NCBI GenBank assembly: GCA_903903925.1
Contig: CAIVAU010000183.1
Span: forward strand, 64,069-128,068
Direction of reading: 5' to 3'
DNA: 64,000 bases
DNA from: an uncultured cyanobacterium
Lineage (GTDB): Bacteria > Cyanobacteriota > Cyanobacteriia > Cyanobacteriales > Nostocaceae
Part shown: positions 25,969-35,055 of the stretch, piece by piece
Position numbering within the stretch: position 1 is the first letter of the stretch
Layout of the letters: each line of letters starts with the position of its first letter
The notes under the pieces: model-generated
What the model saw: the letters and a program-made list of their open reading frames with translations, nothing else
Database searches by the model: none
What the model was told of the DNA's origin: nothing
Position numbers and translations under genes: made by a program

Positions 25969-26748
25969 ATGCAGCCATACGATCAAAGGTCTATGAAAAT
26001 AATCCAGGCATCGCGTCTTCAAGATGACTGGAAGGACACTGCCTTGGGATTAATTTCAACCCGCAGTTTTCCTGCAATAGTTGGCACGGCAGACATGATG
26101 CTAAAATCTGCCGGAGTTCACCTAGTTGGGTATGAAAAAATTGGTGGTGGTTACTGTACCGCGATTATTCGAGGTGGAATTGCTGATGTCCGTCTAGCGG
26201 TAGAGGCTGGTGTTCAAACGGCAGAACAATTTGGTCAACTCATTTCTAGTTTAGTGATTCCCCGACCTTATCCCAACCTGGAGGTGATACTCCCGATTAC
26301 GAGGCGGCTAAGTATACTTACTGAGGGTCGTGCTTACAGCAAACTCTCAAATTTAGCAGTTGGTTTAGTAGAAACACGGGGATTTCCAGCAATGGTGGGA
26401 GCATCTGATGCTATGCTCAAAGCTGCGGATGTTGAATTGGGAGCTTACGAAAAAATCGGGGGGGGTTTGTGTACAGCAATTATTCGTGGCTCCGTAGCCA
26501 ACGTTGCGGTAGCAGTAGAAGCAGGTATGTACGAGGCAGAACGTATAGGGGAATTGAACTCAGTGATGGTCATTCCTCGTCCACTGGATGAATTAGAAGA
26601 AACCTTGCCGGTAGCAAGTTGCTGGATAGAAGAACGTCAACCGTTAAAGTTACCAATGAATATTAAAGAGAAAGAGCCAGTTCTTGAAGTAGAACTGGTA
26701 GAATTACCGGATCTAGCTAAGCTACCTGCAAAAATTGTCGAGGAATAA
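25969..26748 (+). CDS. ccmO: Carboxysome shell protein CcmO (tandem BMC domain)
   Basis: 259 residues with two BMC (Pfam 00936-type) domains in tandem. Domain 1, about residues 22-105: ALGLISTRSFPAIVGTADMM, KIGGGYCTAIIRGGIADVRL. Domain 2, about 122-205: AVGLVETRGFPAMVGASDAM, KIGGGLCTAIIRGSVANVAV. This duplicated form makes pseudohexameric trimers in the beta-carboxysome shell and is typical of CcmO. The remaining ccmKLMN genes are not in this window; a detached ccmO is common in cyanobacteria. The C-terminal 45 residues are Glu/Pro/Leu-rich. It has a strong GGAG ribosome-binding site 7 nt upstream. Confidence 0.95.
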   Translation: MQPYDQRSMKIIQASRLQDDWKDTALGLISTRSFPAIVGTADMMLKSAGVHLVGYEKIGGGYCTAIIRGGIADVRLAVEAGVQTAEQFGQLISSLVIPRPYPNLEVILPITRRLSILTEGRAYSKLSNLAVGLVETRGFPAMVGASDAMLKAADVELGAYEKIGGGLCTAIIRGSVANVAVAVEAGMYEAERIGELNSVMVIPRPLDELEETLPVASCWIEERQPLKLPMNIKEKEPVLEVELVELPDLAKLPAKIVEE

Positions 26749-27131
26749 GAGTCGGGGTGAGCCTAAATTGTCAGTCTGTGAGCGGCGGACACGATATTTT
26801 TTAAAACCCGCTCGTAGTTATTATTTATGAGTCATTAAATTCTAGACTTCGCAGTTCTAGTAGAACGCGGCGGAAATAAAGCAACCATTTCTTACAGGCA
26901 AAAGCCTTAATATATAACACTTTTGACTTTTGAATGCGTGACTTTTGACTTTTGCCCAGCAGTGTTAGACTTCCGTTAAAACCCATATTTATGAGCAAGC
27001 CATTATAGTTATTCAGTAGTTATACAGTAGATACTTATACCATCCCGAAGAATATCATGTACTAGAAACTCAAAATTTTAGAGTTTTTGTAAAGTTGTGG
27101 CGATTTACAAAATTAGTAGTATTTAAATCAA
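26749..27131. other. Intergenic region with AT-rich and heptamer-like repeats
   Basis: About 380 nt with no credible gene. It contains a duplicated GACTTTTGA-type motif (two blocks around 26929-26955), an AGTTCTAGTAGAACG palindrome near 26850 and an inverted repeat AAACTC...GAGTTT near 27066-27087 that could be a terminator or operator. The GGDEF gene promoter must lie here. Confidence 0.4.
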
Positions 27132-29132
27132 GTGTTTGCAAGTTTACACGTAAAATCAAATCAGCAAATCATTGAACCTCAGTGGGCAGAGGAGCAAATT
27201 CGCTTCTTGCACACATTGACACTGGCAATTGCTGAGTCACCTGATTTTGACTCTGCTTTGAAGATGGTTCTGGAAACAGTCTGTAAAACCCAAGACTGGG
27301 ATTATGGGGAAGCCTCGATTCTTTTAGAGGATGCCCTCAGAGACAGTGAAGCCTATTTCCAAGAGGCTTGTTTTGAAGAAAAAGAGCTAGCCCAACTGAC
27401 CCTGCAATCCATTGGAGATGCAGTGCAATCCATCGGAGATGCGGTCATTACTACCAATAATATTGGTCAAATTCAATATCTTAATGCAGTCGCAGAGGAT
27501 TTGACAGGCTGGACTGATGAGTCGGCTCAAGGGTTATCTATTACAGAGGTTTTTAAGCTGGTCAACGAAAAGACACGGGAACCAGTGAAAAACCCAGTAG
27601 AAACCGCATTAAATGAAGGTCGTGTTGTCCGTCTTACTAAGGATACTGTTCTGATCAGTCGCAATGGGAGTGAGTGTACTATTGAAGACTCTACAGTACC
27701 AATTCGCGCTCTTCATGGTGAAATTATTGGTGCAGTCATAGTATTTCACGATACAAGTACGACCCGTCAGATGTCACAACAATTAACTTGGCAGGCGAGT
27801 CACGATTCCTTAACTGGACTGGTTAACCGGCGAGAGTTTGAAACCCGCGTCGAACAAGCCCTAAATCTTGCTAAAGCACAAAATCAACCACACACGTTGT
27901 GTTACCTAGATTTAGATCGGTTCAAAATCATCAACGATACTTGTGGTCATATCGTTGGCGATGAACTCTTACGTCAAGTGACCACACTATTTCAAAATCA
28001 GGTGCGTACAAGCGATACCTTGGCACGGTTAGGTGGAGACGAATTTGGTATCCTGCTCTACAATTGCCCTTTAGAAGCAGCACTCCGGGTTGCACATAAA
28101 CTGCGTGAATGTGTTCAAGCATTTCGTTTTGTCTGGGAAGACAAAGCTTTTAACATTAGTGTCAGTATCGGGTTGGTTGAAATCAATCCCGACAGTGAAA
28201 GTGTGACTAGCATCTTAAGTATTGCTGACTCAGTTTGCAGTGCCGCTAAAAATAAAGGGCGCAATCGAGTGCATATGTATCAAGCCGATGATAGTGAACT
28301 CACACAGCAATACGGTGAAATGCAATGGGTAACGCGGATTACTCAAGCTCTTGAAGAAGACCGTTTCTGCCTTTATCATCAGCCTATTGTCTCCATCAAT
28401 CAACGTGACTCAGAGGGGGAACATTACGAAGTTCTGCTGCGCCTTGTCGATGAAATGGGTAACTTAGTGTCACCGATGGCGTTTATTCCAGCAGCTGAAC
28501 GCTACAATCTGATGCAGGCTATCGATCGCTGGGTAATCCGCACGTTTTTTGCCACTCAGAACAGGAATCCAGAATTTGGTGGTAATTGTCTGTATGCCAT
28601 CAACCTCTCTGGTGCGAGTATCAACGATGAGCAATTTATTGAATTTTTGCACGAGCAGTTTGCCTTATATCGGATTCCGCCAGCATCAATCTGTTTTGAA
28701 ATTACCGAAACTGTGGCGATCGCCAATCTGCAAAAAGCTGCTCAATTTATTCGCTCACTCAAAGAACTAGGCTGTCGCTTCGCCTTAGACGATTTTGGCA
28801 GTGGGATGTCCTCGTTTGTCTATCTGAAAAATCTGCCTGTGGATTACCTAAAAATCGATGGTAGCTTTGTCAAAAATATTGTCGATGAACCAATTGACTT
28901 AGCAATGGTAGAAGCAATCAATCAAATTGGTCATGTCATGGGTATTCAAACGATAGCCGAGTTTGTCGAAAATCAGGACATTCTTGATAAGATCACAGCA
29001 CTTGGGGTAGATTATGCTCAAGGTTATGGAATTGCAAAACCTTCTCCCCTCAGCCCGAATTTCTCACAAGAGTGTGGGAAGTGTGGGAAGTGTGGGAAGT
29101 GTGGGAAGTGTGACGATCAAACCTTTCTTTAA
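27132..29132 (+). CDS. GAF(partial)-PAS-GGDEF-EAL signalling protein (c-di-GMP turnover)
   Basis: 666 residues from GTG. Residues 15-60 (EEQIRFLHTLTLAIAESPDF, then SALKMVLETVCKTQDWDYGE) are the beginning of a GAF-like domain that is not completed. The PAS domain runs about 90-215 (ITTNNIGQIQYLNAVAEDLT). GGDEF domain: DSLTGLVNRREF, DLDRFKIINDTCGH, intact active site RLGGDEFGILL. EAL domain: signature altered to EVL (HYEVLLRLVDEMG), with DDFGSGMSSFVYLKNL and LKIDGSFVKN present. It probably makes or degrades cyclic di-GMP in response to an unknown signal. Oddities: a 7-residue duplication QSIGDAV-QSIGDAV at about residues 93-106, and a C-terminal C-G-K repeat tail. No clear Shine-Dalgarno. Confidence 0.88.
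   Translation: MFASLHVKSNQQIIEPQWAEEQIRFLHTLTLAIAESPDFDSALKMVLETVCKTQDWDYGEASILLEDALRDSEAYFQEACFEEKELAQLTLQSIGDAVQSIGDAVITTNNIGQIQYLNAVAEDLTGWTDESAQGLSITEVFKLVNEKTREPVKNPVETALNEGRVVRLTKDTVLISRNGSECTIEDSTVPIRALHGEIIGAVIVFHDTSTTRQMSQQLTWQASHDSLTGLVNRREFETRVEQALNLAKAQNQPHTLCYLDLDRFKIINDTCGHIVGDELLRQVTTLFQNQVRTSDTLARLGGDEFGILLYNCPLEAALRVAHKLRECVQAFRFVWEDKAFNISVSIGLVEINPDSESVTSILSIADSVCSAAKNKGRNRVHMYQADDSELTQQYGEMQWVTRITQALEEDRFCLYHQPIVSINQRDSEGEHYEVLLRLVDEMGNLVSPMAFIPAAERYNLMQAIDRWVIRTFFATQNRNPEFGGNCLYAINLSGASINDEQFIEFLHEQFALYRIPPASICFEITETVAIANLQKAAQFIRSLKELGCRFALDDFGSGMSSFVYLKNLPVDYLKIDGSFVKNIVDEPIDLAMVEAINQIGHVMGIQTIAEFVENQDILDKITALGVDYAQGYGIAKPSPLSPNFSQECGKCGKCGKCGKCDDQTFL
29072..29110. repeat. 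9-bp tandem repeat (GTGTGGGAA, four copies) at the 3' end of the GGDEF-EAL gene
   Basis: Four and a bit perfect copies, in frame, encode a KCG/CGK repeat tail just before the stop. The unit length of 9 keeps the frame. Copy number is likely to vary between strains. Confidence 0.85.
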
Positions 29133-29162
29133 ACCATCACAAACGGAGGAAACCTGGCAGTA

Positions 29163-30767
29163 ATGAACGCGGAAAAACCGTCTGAGCGAAAAACAGTAGA
29201 CAGCCACATTGTTGCTGTTACTGTCTACTCTGACCAAGCGCTAGTTACACGACGGGGTGTTGTGTCCTTGACGGGACTGGAACGGGAATTAGTCATCACC
29301 CCGCTGCCAAATACTCTAGAAACTGAGTCAGTACGGGTGAGTGGTACAGGTAGAGTCGCTGTGCGCTTACTGGGAGTTAGGACTGAACGCATCTTCTCCA
29401 CTGAACCTGTTGCTGATCGTCTGGGACAGTTAACGAGGCAAATCCAGCAGTTAGATGCAGAATGGCATCACCTGCAAGCTCAAGTGGATGGTTTGGTATT
29501 ACAGTCGAGGTTTATCGAAGGTTTACGGGAACAGACACAAGAACCCTTTGCCCAGAGTTTGTCACGAAAAAACCTGAGCCTAAGTGAAACTTTGGATTTT
29601 CTCAACTTTCTAGGCAGCCAGTACACTGAGTATGCGATCGCCACACGGGGATACAAAACCCAACAGCAGGAATTAGAAAAGCAGTTACAAGTGCTCCGTC
29701 AGCAGTTGCAACATATACAAACACCCCATTCCAAAGAAAGTTTGAGTTTGACTGTGACAGTTGAACCTGCTGGTGCAGGAGAGTTTGAGCTAGAGGTGTC
29801 CTACGTGGTTCACCACGCCAGTTGGACTCCATTGTATGACTTACAGCTAAGTACTGATAGCAATTACCTCAAGCTCACCTACCAGGGGGAAGTTACCCAA
29901 AGCACTGGCGAAGATTGGATTGGTGTAGCTCTCACCCTCTCTACCGCTAAACCAGGACTGGGAACTCTCCCGCCAAAACTTGAACCTTGGTATATCGATG
30001 TCCCACGCCCAAAAGAGTCACCGATGGGAAGAGCTAGGTTTTCTATGGCTATGGCTGCTCGTGGTGTCGAAAGTTCTAATGAAGACACCGAACTACCAGA
30101 AGAAAATCTCATTGTAGCCCAAACAGTTGTAGCAGAAGTCTCCAAAGAGGGAAGTGTCGTCACCTTTAAAATGAGTAGCAACAGCAACATTCAGAGTGAT
30201 GGCGCACCTCATAAAATGACGATTTTCACCGACGATTTTTCTTGTCACTGTGAGTATGTAGCTATGCCGCGCTTGGTCAGCTTTGCTTATCTGCAAGCGA
30301 ATGTGAAAAATAGTCCTAACGGTGCGACTTTGTTACCAGGAAAAGCGAATGTTTTTCGGGACAATGTTTTTGTTGGTACAACTCAATTAGATCATATTGC
30401 ACCAGGGCAAGAGTTTAAGCTCAATTTAGGGATTGACGAAGGTTTGAAAATTGAGCGTAGTTTAGTTGAGCGTCTGGTAGATAAAAAGCTGATTGGGAAC
30501 AGCCGTAAAATTACTTATGGGTATCGATTATTTGTCACTAACTTGCTCAAGCAAGAGGCTCATCTGAAACTCACTGAACAATTGCCGGTTAGCCGTAACG
30601 AGCAAATTAAAGTGCGCCTCACCCGTAGTAACCCACAAATTCAGCTAGGTGAAATGGGTATTTTGGAGTGGATGTTAACTTTTTCCCCCGAGGCGAAACG
30701 AGAGATATATTATCAGTTCATCGTTGAGTATTCGTCTGAGTTAACAGTTGTTGGGTTAGAGATCTAG
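29163..30767 (+). CDS. DUF4139/MuiA-like (mucoidy inhibitor A) family protein
   Basis: 534 residues. Resembles the cyanobacterial and Streptomyces proteins called mucoidy inhibitor MuiA. An N-terminal beta domain (HIVAVTVYSDQALVTRRGVV) is followed by a coiled-coil (about 85-180, LTRQIQQLDAEWHHLQAQVD). Then comes a long beta-rich DUF4139 domain (VSYVVHHASWTPLYDLQL, SRKITYGYRLFVTNLLKQEA). No signal peptide or membrane span. Function is not established in any organism I know; the name comes from an effect on colony mucoidy. A GGAGG at 29145-29149 precedes the ATG by 13 nt. The GGDEF gene ends 30 nt upstream, so both may be one transcript. Confidence 0.85.
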   Translation: MNAEKPSERKTVDSHIVAVTVYSDQALVTRRGVVSLTGLERELVITPLPNTLETESVRVSGTGRVAVRLLGVRTERIFSTEPVADRLGQLTRQIQQLDAEWHHLQAQVDGLVLQSRFIEGLREQTQEPFAQSLSRKNLSLSETLDFLNFLGSQYTEYAIATRGYKTQQQELEKQLQVLRQQLQHIQTPHSKESLSLTVTVEPAGAGEFELEVSYVVHHASWTPLYDLQLSTDSNYLKLTYQGEVTQSTGEDWIGVALTLSTAKPGLGTLPPKLEPWYIDVPRPKESPMGRARFSMAMAARGVESSNEDTELPEENLIVAQTVVAEVSKEGSVVTFKMSSNSNIQSDGAPHKMTIFTDDFSCHCEYVAMPRLVSFAYLQANVKNSPNGATLLPGKANVFRDNVFVGTTQLDHIAPGQEFKLNLGIDEGLKIERSLVERLVDKKLIGNSRKITYGYRLFVTNLLKQEAHLKLTEQLPVSRNEQIKVRLTRSNPQIQLGEMGILEWMLTFSPEAKREIYYQFIVEYSSELTVVGLEI

Positions 30768-30795
30768 AACCAGCCTCTACAATAAAGAAGAGATT

Positions 30796-30827
30796 TTGAA
30801 AGCACCCCACTGGCGGCGCACCACCCG
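30796..30827. repeat. 32-bp dispersed repeat upstream of mnmE (copy 1)
   Basis: TTGAAAGCACCCCAC and the following GGCGGCGCACCACCCG recur at 39715-39746 with 29 of 32 identical bases in the same orientation. Copy 1 ends 48 nt before mnmE. Not coding. Confidence 0.7.
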
Positions 30828-30875
30828 CCCTGCGGTTCGTCAAAACTCCTCTAACTCTCGTGTGAAAGGGCGCTG

Positions 30876-32273
30876 ATGTCGGAAATATTTGCTACAACTG
30901 GAACGATCGCCGCTATCGCTACTGCTATTGTCCCCCAACAGGGTAGTGTTGGTATTGTGCGTGTATCCGGTACAGAAGCAATGCACATCGCCCAAACACT
31001 TTTCCACCCCCCTGGTCGTCAAGTTTGGGAAAGTCACCGCATTCTCTACGGCTACATTCACCATCCTCAAACGCAACAATTAGTAGATGAAGCACTTTTA
31101 TTGATTATGATTGCACCTCGTTCCTATACCCGTGAAGACGTGGTAGAGTTTCATTGCCACGGGGGAATTATGGCGGTGCAGCAGGTATTACAACTGTGTT
31201 TGGAAAATGGCGCAAGACTGGCACAACCTGGAGAATTCACTTTGCGTGCGTTCTTGAATGGACGACTGGATCTGACTCAAGCAGAAAGTATTACCGATTT
31301 GGTGGGGGCGCGATCGCCCCAAGCAGCCCAAGCAGCACTAGCAGGGTTACAGGGGAAACTAGCCCATCCCATACATCAGTTACGGGCAAACTGTTTGGAT
31401 ATCTTGGCAGAAATTGAAGCCCGGATAGATTTTGAGGAAGATTTACCACCGTTGGATGATGAAGGTATTATATCAGAAATTGAGAAAATTTCTACAGAAA
31501 TAACAAGGCTACTCGCAACAGCCGACAAAGGCGAACTACTCCGCACGGGTTTGAAAGTGGCAATTGTTGGGCGTCCAAACGTTGGGAAATCAAGTTTGTT
31601 GAACGCTTGGAGTCAGAGCGATCGCGCTATTGTCACCCCCCTACCTGGTACAACCCGCGATGTCGTGGAATCCCATCTGGTGGTAGGTGGAATTCCAGTA
31701 CAAGTGCTGGACACGGCTGGTATTCGGGATACAGAAGACCAAGTAGAAAAGATTGGAGTTGAGCGATCGCGCCGTGCAGCAAGTGCTGCTGACCTTATAC
31801 TCTTCACTATCGATGCCACAGTAGGTTGGACAGCAGCAGATCAAGAAATTTACGAACAGGTGCAACATCGTCCACTCATTCTCGTGATTAACAAAATTGA
31901 CCTTGTAGAGATGCACTCGGCGCAGAACGCGTCTCCGCAATACCCGATCACAATCACCCAAATTGTCAAAACATCCGCTGCCCAAAACCAAGGCATCGAA
32001 GCTTTAGAAGCTGCCATTTTAGAAACAGTGCAAATAGGCAAAGTGCAAGCCGCTGACTTAGATTTAGCCATTAATCAACGGCAAGCAGCCGCATTGACAC
32101 AAGCGAAAATCTCCCTGGAACAAGTTCAAGCTACAATGACTCAGCAGTTACCCCTTGATTTTTGGACAATTGACTTACGAGGTGCAATTCACGCTCTAGG
32201 GGAAATTACAGGGGAAGATGTCACAGAATCTGTACTTGATCGGATTTTTAGTAGATTTTGTATCGGAAAATAA
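30876..32273 (+). CDS. mnmE: tRNA modification GTPase MnmE
   Basis: 465 residues. N-terminal folate-binding domain (TIAAIATAIVPQQGSVGIVR, FHCHGGIMAVQQVL). Helical middle domain with the G domain inserted: G1 VAIVGRPNVGKSSLLNAW, switch TPLPGTTRDVV, G3 DTAGIRDTED, G4 NKID. The C-terminus is FCIGK, the conserved C-I/F-G-K that carries the essential Cys. With MnmG it makes the 5-substituted U34 of tRNAs. Between NKIDLVE and the next strand a short insert MHSAQNASPQ is encoded by a palindromic repeat (31908-31935). It is otherwise normal in length. Starts 108 nt after the MuiA gene. Confidence 0.96.
   Translation: MSEIFATTGTIAAIATAIVPQQGSVGIVRVSGTEAMHIAQTLFHPPGRQVWESHRILYGYIHHPQTQQLVDEALLLIMIAPRSYTREDVVEFHCHGGIMAVQQVLQLCLENGARLAQPGEFTLRAFLNGRLDLTQAESITDLVGARSPQAAQAALAGLQGKLAHPIHQLRANCLDILAEIEARIDFEEDLPPLDDEGIISEIEKISTEITRLLATADKGELLRTGLKVAIVGRPNVGKSSLLNAWSQSDRAIVTPLPGTTRDVVESHLVVGGIPVQVLDTAGIRDTEDQVEKIGVERSRRAASAADLILFTIDATVGWTAADQEIYEQVQHRPLILVINKIDLVEMHSAQNASPQYPITITQIVKTSAAQNQGIEALEAAILETVQIGKVQAADLDLAINQRQAAALTQAKISLEQVQATMTQQLPLDFWTIDLRGAIHALGEITGEDVTESVLDRIFSRFCIGK
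31908..31935. repeat. Small palindromic repeat inserted in frame inside mnmE
   Basis: GAGATGCA (31908-31915) and CGCGTCTC (31928-31935) form an imperfect inverted repeat around a short loop. It encodes about ten residues that interrupt the usual MnmE sequence between the G4 NKID motif and the following strand, where a loop can tolerate it. This resembles the very small dispersed repeats known in Nostoc-type genomes. Confidence 0.55.
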
Positions 32274-32363
32274 ATTAACACGAAAAGCCTTATTTTGCTA
32301 GGTTTTCAGGCATATCTTGCACCATTCTGAATCAGCCCGATATCCCCCCAATGCCCATCTTTC

Positions 32364-32573
32364 TTAAGAGCGATCGCTGCGGATTTCTTCCACTGGTAGA
32401 CCCAAGGCTTGGGCAACCTGGTCAACATTCAGACCCATTTCTAACAGCCGGGGGATAGCATCCTGTCTTGCTTTTTCTGCTTGTTCTGCCCGCAGTCGTT
32501 CTTGTTCTGCCTGTTGGGCAATTTCCATGTAAGTCAAAAATCCTACACCGTCGGGGCGATATAGTGAAACCAT
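32364..32573 (-). pseudogene. C-terminal fragment of a Uma2- or PD-(D/E)XK-type protein
   Basis: 69 residues: LYRPDGVGFLTYMEIAQQAE, then ERLRAEQAEKARQDAIPRLL, then EMGLNVDQVAQALGLPVEEI. The E/Q/A-rich coiled-coil followed by a MGLxVDQVAxALGLxxEEI helix-turn is a common end of cyanobacterial PD-(D/E)XK (Uma2 or Rpn-like) proteins. The nuclease core is absent, and a stop codon lies a few codons upstream in frame. A GAGG ahead of the ATG would allow translation, so a small expressed protein cannot be excluded. Confidence 0.5.
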
Positions 32574-32887
32574 ATCTTTACCTCAGCAAGACAGTTAACA
32601 ATTCTAAAATAGCAAATATTTAGTAGAAGTGTAAACGGAGGCGGTTTTTACTAGCTTTGCACTCGGCCTGCCTCCTGCCTTCTCACTAATCCTTCTCCGG
32701 CTGTTTATTGAGTTTTTCAGCAAGCCCTAAGTACAAATACTTCTTTTGGTTCCAATGGTGAAAGAGATATTACCCAAAAATAGTTGCTAACTATTTTCAT
32801 TAAATCTATACTGAAATTGTAGATAATGTAAAACCATTGCCCCTAAATCTATCTACTTAATTTTTTCTATCGATAAAACTTCTCAAT
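32574..32887. other. Intergenic region, nothing recognisable
   Basis: About 310 nt, AT-rich toward the right end. I see no RNA gene, repeat array or strong palindrome. Promoter of the following plus-strand genes is presumably here. Confidence 0.35.
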
Positions 32888-33136
32888 ATGAACTTATTGA
32901 AAGATACTTTAAAACTATATAGTGTTATAGAGTTCTTGAAACCTTATTGGATCGACTCGATAAAGCAGCCTTTATATCTGGTGAAGTGCATTGATTATGC
33001 ACTCATCTATTTTTTACTGAAACCAAGTTTAGAAATTTCAAGTTCCAGCAAGTCATCATTCACCAAACGACCAAAAGTGCTGGTAAAGAAGACGTATCTT
33101 GGTTCCAAAGATCAACTCATCAGTACCGTTAGATGA
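32888..33136 (+). CDS. Hypothetical small protein
   Basis: 82 residues: MNLLKDTLKLYSVIEFLKPY, a hydrophobic middle (ALIYFLLKPSLEI) and a basic end (KRPKVLVKKTYLGSKDQLIS). It ends four nucleotides into the sucrase/ferredoxin-like gene (ATGA overlap), which suggests a real, translationally coupled frame. Not recognised. The AT-rich sequence makes a chance frame possible. Confidence 0.4.
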   Translation: MNLLKDTLKLYSVIEFLKPYWIDSIKQPLYLVKCIDYALIYFLLKPSLEISSSSKSSFTKRPKVLVKKTYLGSKDQLISTVR

Positions 33137-34110
33137 ACACCGTATTTTGTTCCGAGCATTCACGACAAGCAGGAGAAGACATTATTGGTAGTGCTAGCAA
33201 CTACCAAATTTATATCTTAGTTGAGTGTCCTCAGCCTTGGGCTTCAGACGCATTTAATTCCAGATGGGTTCCGGAGAATTTGCAAATTTTAATCAAGGAG
33301 GTGAAACGAAGTAAAATCCCGATAAATTTCCTCTTGATTGCTAACAATTTATCACACAAAGTAGATCAAACAACCCTTTTGATTTATAAAATAAAAGATG
33401 GGCTTGGCGATGGGTATTACAAGCAAGAATTCAAGCTGGCAAATATTGAGCAAGTTGCACCAGTTGTTAGACAATGGTTATTGCATGGAATTCCTGAGTG
33501 TGAAGTAGAAACAAGTCCAACAAGAGATCTTTTAGTGTGTACCCATGGTAGCCATGATCATTGCTGTGCCAGGTATGGTAATCCATTTTTTTTCCATGCT
33601 ACAGCAACTATTTCTCATTTAGATTTGGAGAATATTAGGATTTGGAAATCAAGTCACTTTGGCGGACATCGGTTTGCACCAACACTGATAGACTTGCCGT
33701 CAGGTAGATACTACGGCAATCTTGAACAAGAGACATTTAGGCAAATTTTAACCCGTAGCGGCGACATCAAATGCTTGAATAAAGTCTATAGAGGCTGGGG
33801 AATTCTGCCACCCTCAATTCAGGTTTTAGAGAGAGAATTCATCCTTCATTATGGCTGGGATTGGTTTAACTATAAAGTTGTAGGCAGAACTATTGAGCAA
33901 AGCCTAGACAAAAATACAATTCAAGCGGAGTTAACCTTTCAAAAACCTGATGGTTCTCTGCACACTTATCAAGGTAAAATGATAAAATATGATACAAAAA
34001 ATATGCAAATCAAGGCTTCTTGCAGTACTAAAAAAGAGTCAGTATTTGTTAAATATGCTGTTACTAGTTTAACGCTTACTTCTAATCAACTGTTAACTTG
34101 TAGTAAGTAG
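33133..34110 (+). CDS. Sucrase/ferredoxin-like family protein (thioredoxin-fold, 2Fe-2S type)
   Basis: 325 residues. The centre carries DLLVCTHGSHDHCCARYGNP and IWKSSHFGGHRFAPTLIDLP followed by SGRYYG, which are the signature of the sucrase/ferredoxin-like family. Its CxxxxxxxC and HxxxH residues bind a 2Fe-2S cluster, as in thioredoxin-like ferredoxins. An N-terminal region (LVECPQPWASDAFNSRWVPE) matches the family's ECPPPW start. Likely a soluble redox carrier; partner unknown. In plants and yeast relatives have roles in metal or stress tolerance, which should not be transferred here. Six nt separate it from an Uma2 gene. Confidence 0.88.
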   Translation: MNTVFCSEHSRQAGEDIIGSASNYQIYILVECPQPWASDAFNSRWVPENLQILIKEVKRSKIPINFLLIANNLSHKVDQTTLLIYKIKDGLGDGYYKQEFKLANIEQVAPVVRQWLLHGIPECEVETSPTRDLLVCTHGSHDHCCARYGNPFFFHATATISHLDLENIRIWKSSHFGGHRFAPTLIDLPSGRYYGNLEQETFRQILTRSGDIKCLNKVYRGWGILPPSIQVLEREFILHYGWDWFNYKVVGRTIEQSLDKNTIQAELTFQKPDGSLHTYQGKMIKYDTKNMQIKASCSTKKESVFVKYAVTSLTLTSNQLLTCSK

Positions 34111-34116
34111 GTTCCC

Positions 34117-34971
34117 ATGCAGCCAACAAGTCCCTCTATACCTCAGACAGATCCGCCTCGTCCTCCAAAACTGACGCTGCCCACGATGTATGATTTACCA
34201 AGTGAAGACCCGGAGGAACCTGGTTTGCCTGATGAATTTCACGACCTGCAACCCCAGTTGCTGAGTCGTACGCTACGATTGATAGACTACACAAATGATC
34301 GTATTTTCACTGGCACAGATCTCAATCTCTACTATGATGTACATCATCCTCTCTGGCACAAACATCCGGATTGGTTCTTAGTGCTGGATGTACCACGTTT
34401 GTATGAAAAAACAGACTTGCGTTCTAGTTACGTCATTTGGCAAGAAGGAGTGAATCCTTTTGTGGCGATTGAACTACTTTCACCAGGTACTCAGAAAGAA
34501 GATTTGGGTGATTATGCAGAGTTGGAACCATTGGTTACTGAAACAACAACTGATGCTTTAAGCATAACGAGTTCTGAATCTGAGCAGAACAATGGGCAAG
34601 GCGTGAAAGAAATTCCTCCAAAAAAATGGGATGTTTATGAGCGCATCTTACGAGTACCTTACTATGCAGTATTTAGTCGCTATACGAATCGTTTGCGTGG
34701 GTTTCAACTAGAAGGAGGACATTACCAAGAGCAAACCCTAGACTCTGAAAATCCTCGCTTTTGGATTCCTGACTTGAAGTTAGGATTAGGTGTGTGGCAA
34801 GGAGAATTTGAAGGCATTACTCGTCAATGGTTACGCTGGTATGATTCAGAGGGCAGTTGGGTACTAACAGATACAGAACAAGAACAAAAGAAGCGATTCA
34901 AGTTGATCGAAAAGCTGCGATCGCTTTCTCCTGAGCAGTTAGAAGCACTGGGTATTGACCTTCAAGAGTAA
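34117..34971 (+). CDS. Uma2 family protein (PD-(D/E)XK nuclease fold, DUF820)
   Basis: 284 residues. DLNLYYDVHHPLWHKHPDWF then LVLDVPRLYEKTDLRSSYVI then NPFVAIELLSPGTQKEDLGD are the standard Uma2 landmarks (D-x-x-V, E-L-x-S-P). The C-terminus is IEKLRSLSPEQLEALGID. An insert (about residues 142-170, rich in Thr, Ser and Glu) separates the E-L-L-S-P motif from KWDVYERILRVPYYAVF with the Lys/Tyr of the core. Uma2 proteins are very abundant in cyanobacteria. They have a restriction-endonuclease-like fold, but their role is unproven. Three complete members are in this window (also 43188 and 46032). Confidence 0.85.
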   Translation: MQPTSPSIPQTDPPRPPKLTLPTMYDLPSEDPEEPGLPDEFHDLQPQLLSRTLRLIDYTNDRIFTGTDLNLYYDVHHPLWHKHPDWFLVLDVPRLYEKTDLRSSYVIWQEGVNPFVAIELLSPGTQKEDLGDYAELEPLVTETTTDALSITSSESEQNNGQGVKEIPPKKWDVYERILRVPYYAVFSRYTNRLRGFQLEGGHYQEQTLDSENPRFWIPDLKLGLGVWQGEFEGITRQWLRWYDSEGSWVLTDTEQEQKKRFKLIEKLRSLSPEQLEALGIDLQE

Positions 34972-35055
34972 TTACTAGAAGCACAAAAACTCAAACATTT
35001 CCCGAATAAGGATAACATCCTTTGTAGAATGAGGTGTGAGGTGACAAATACGGAA

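Noticed and set aside
29072..29110. Zinc finger or metal-binding tail from the C-G-K repeats
   Set aside because: The Cys residues come from a simple 9-bp tandem repeat at the extreme end of the protein, with no CxxC-CxxC or His spacing of a finger.
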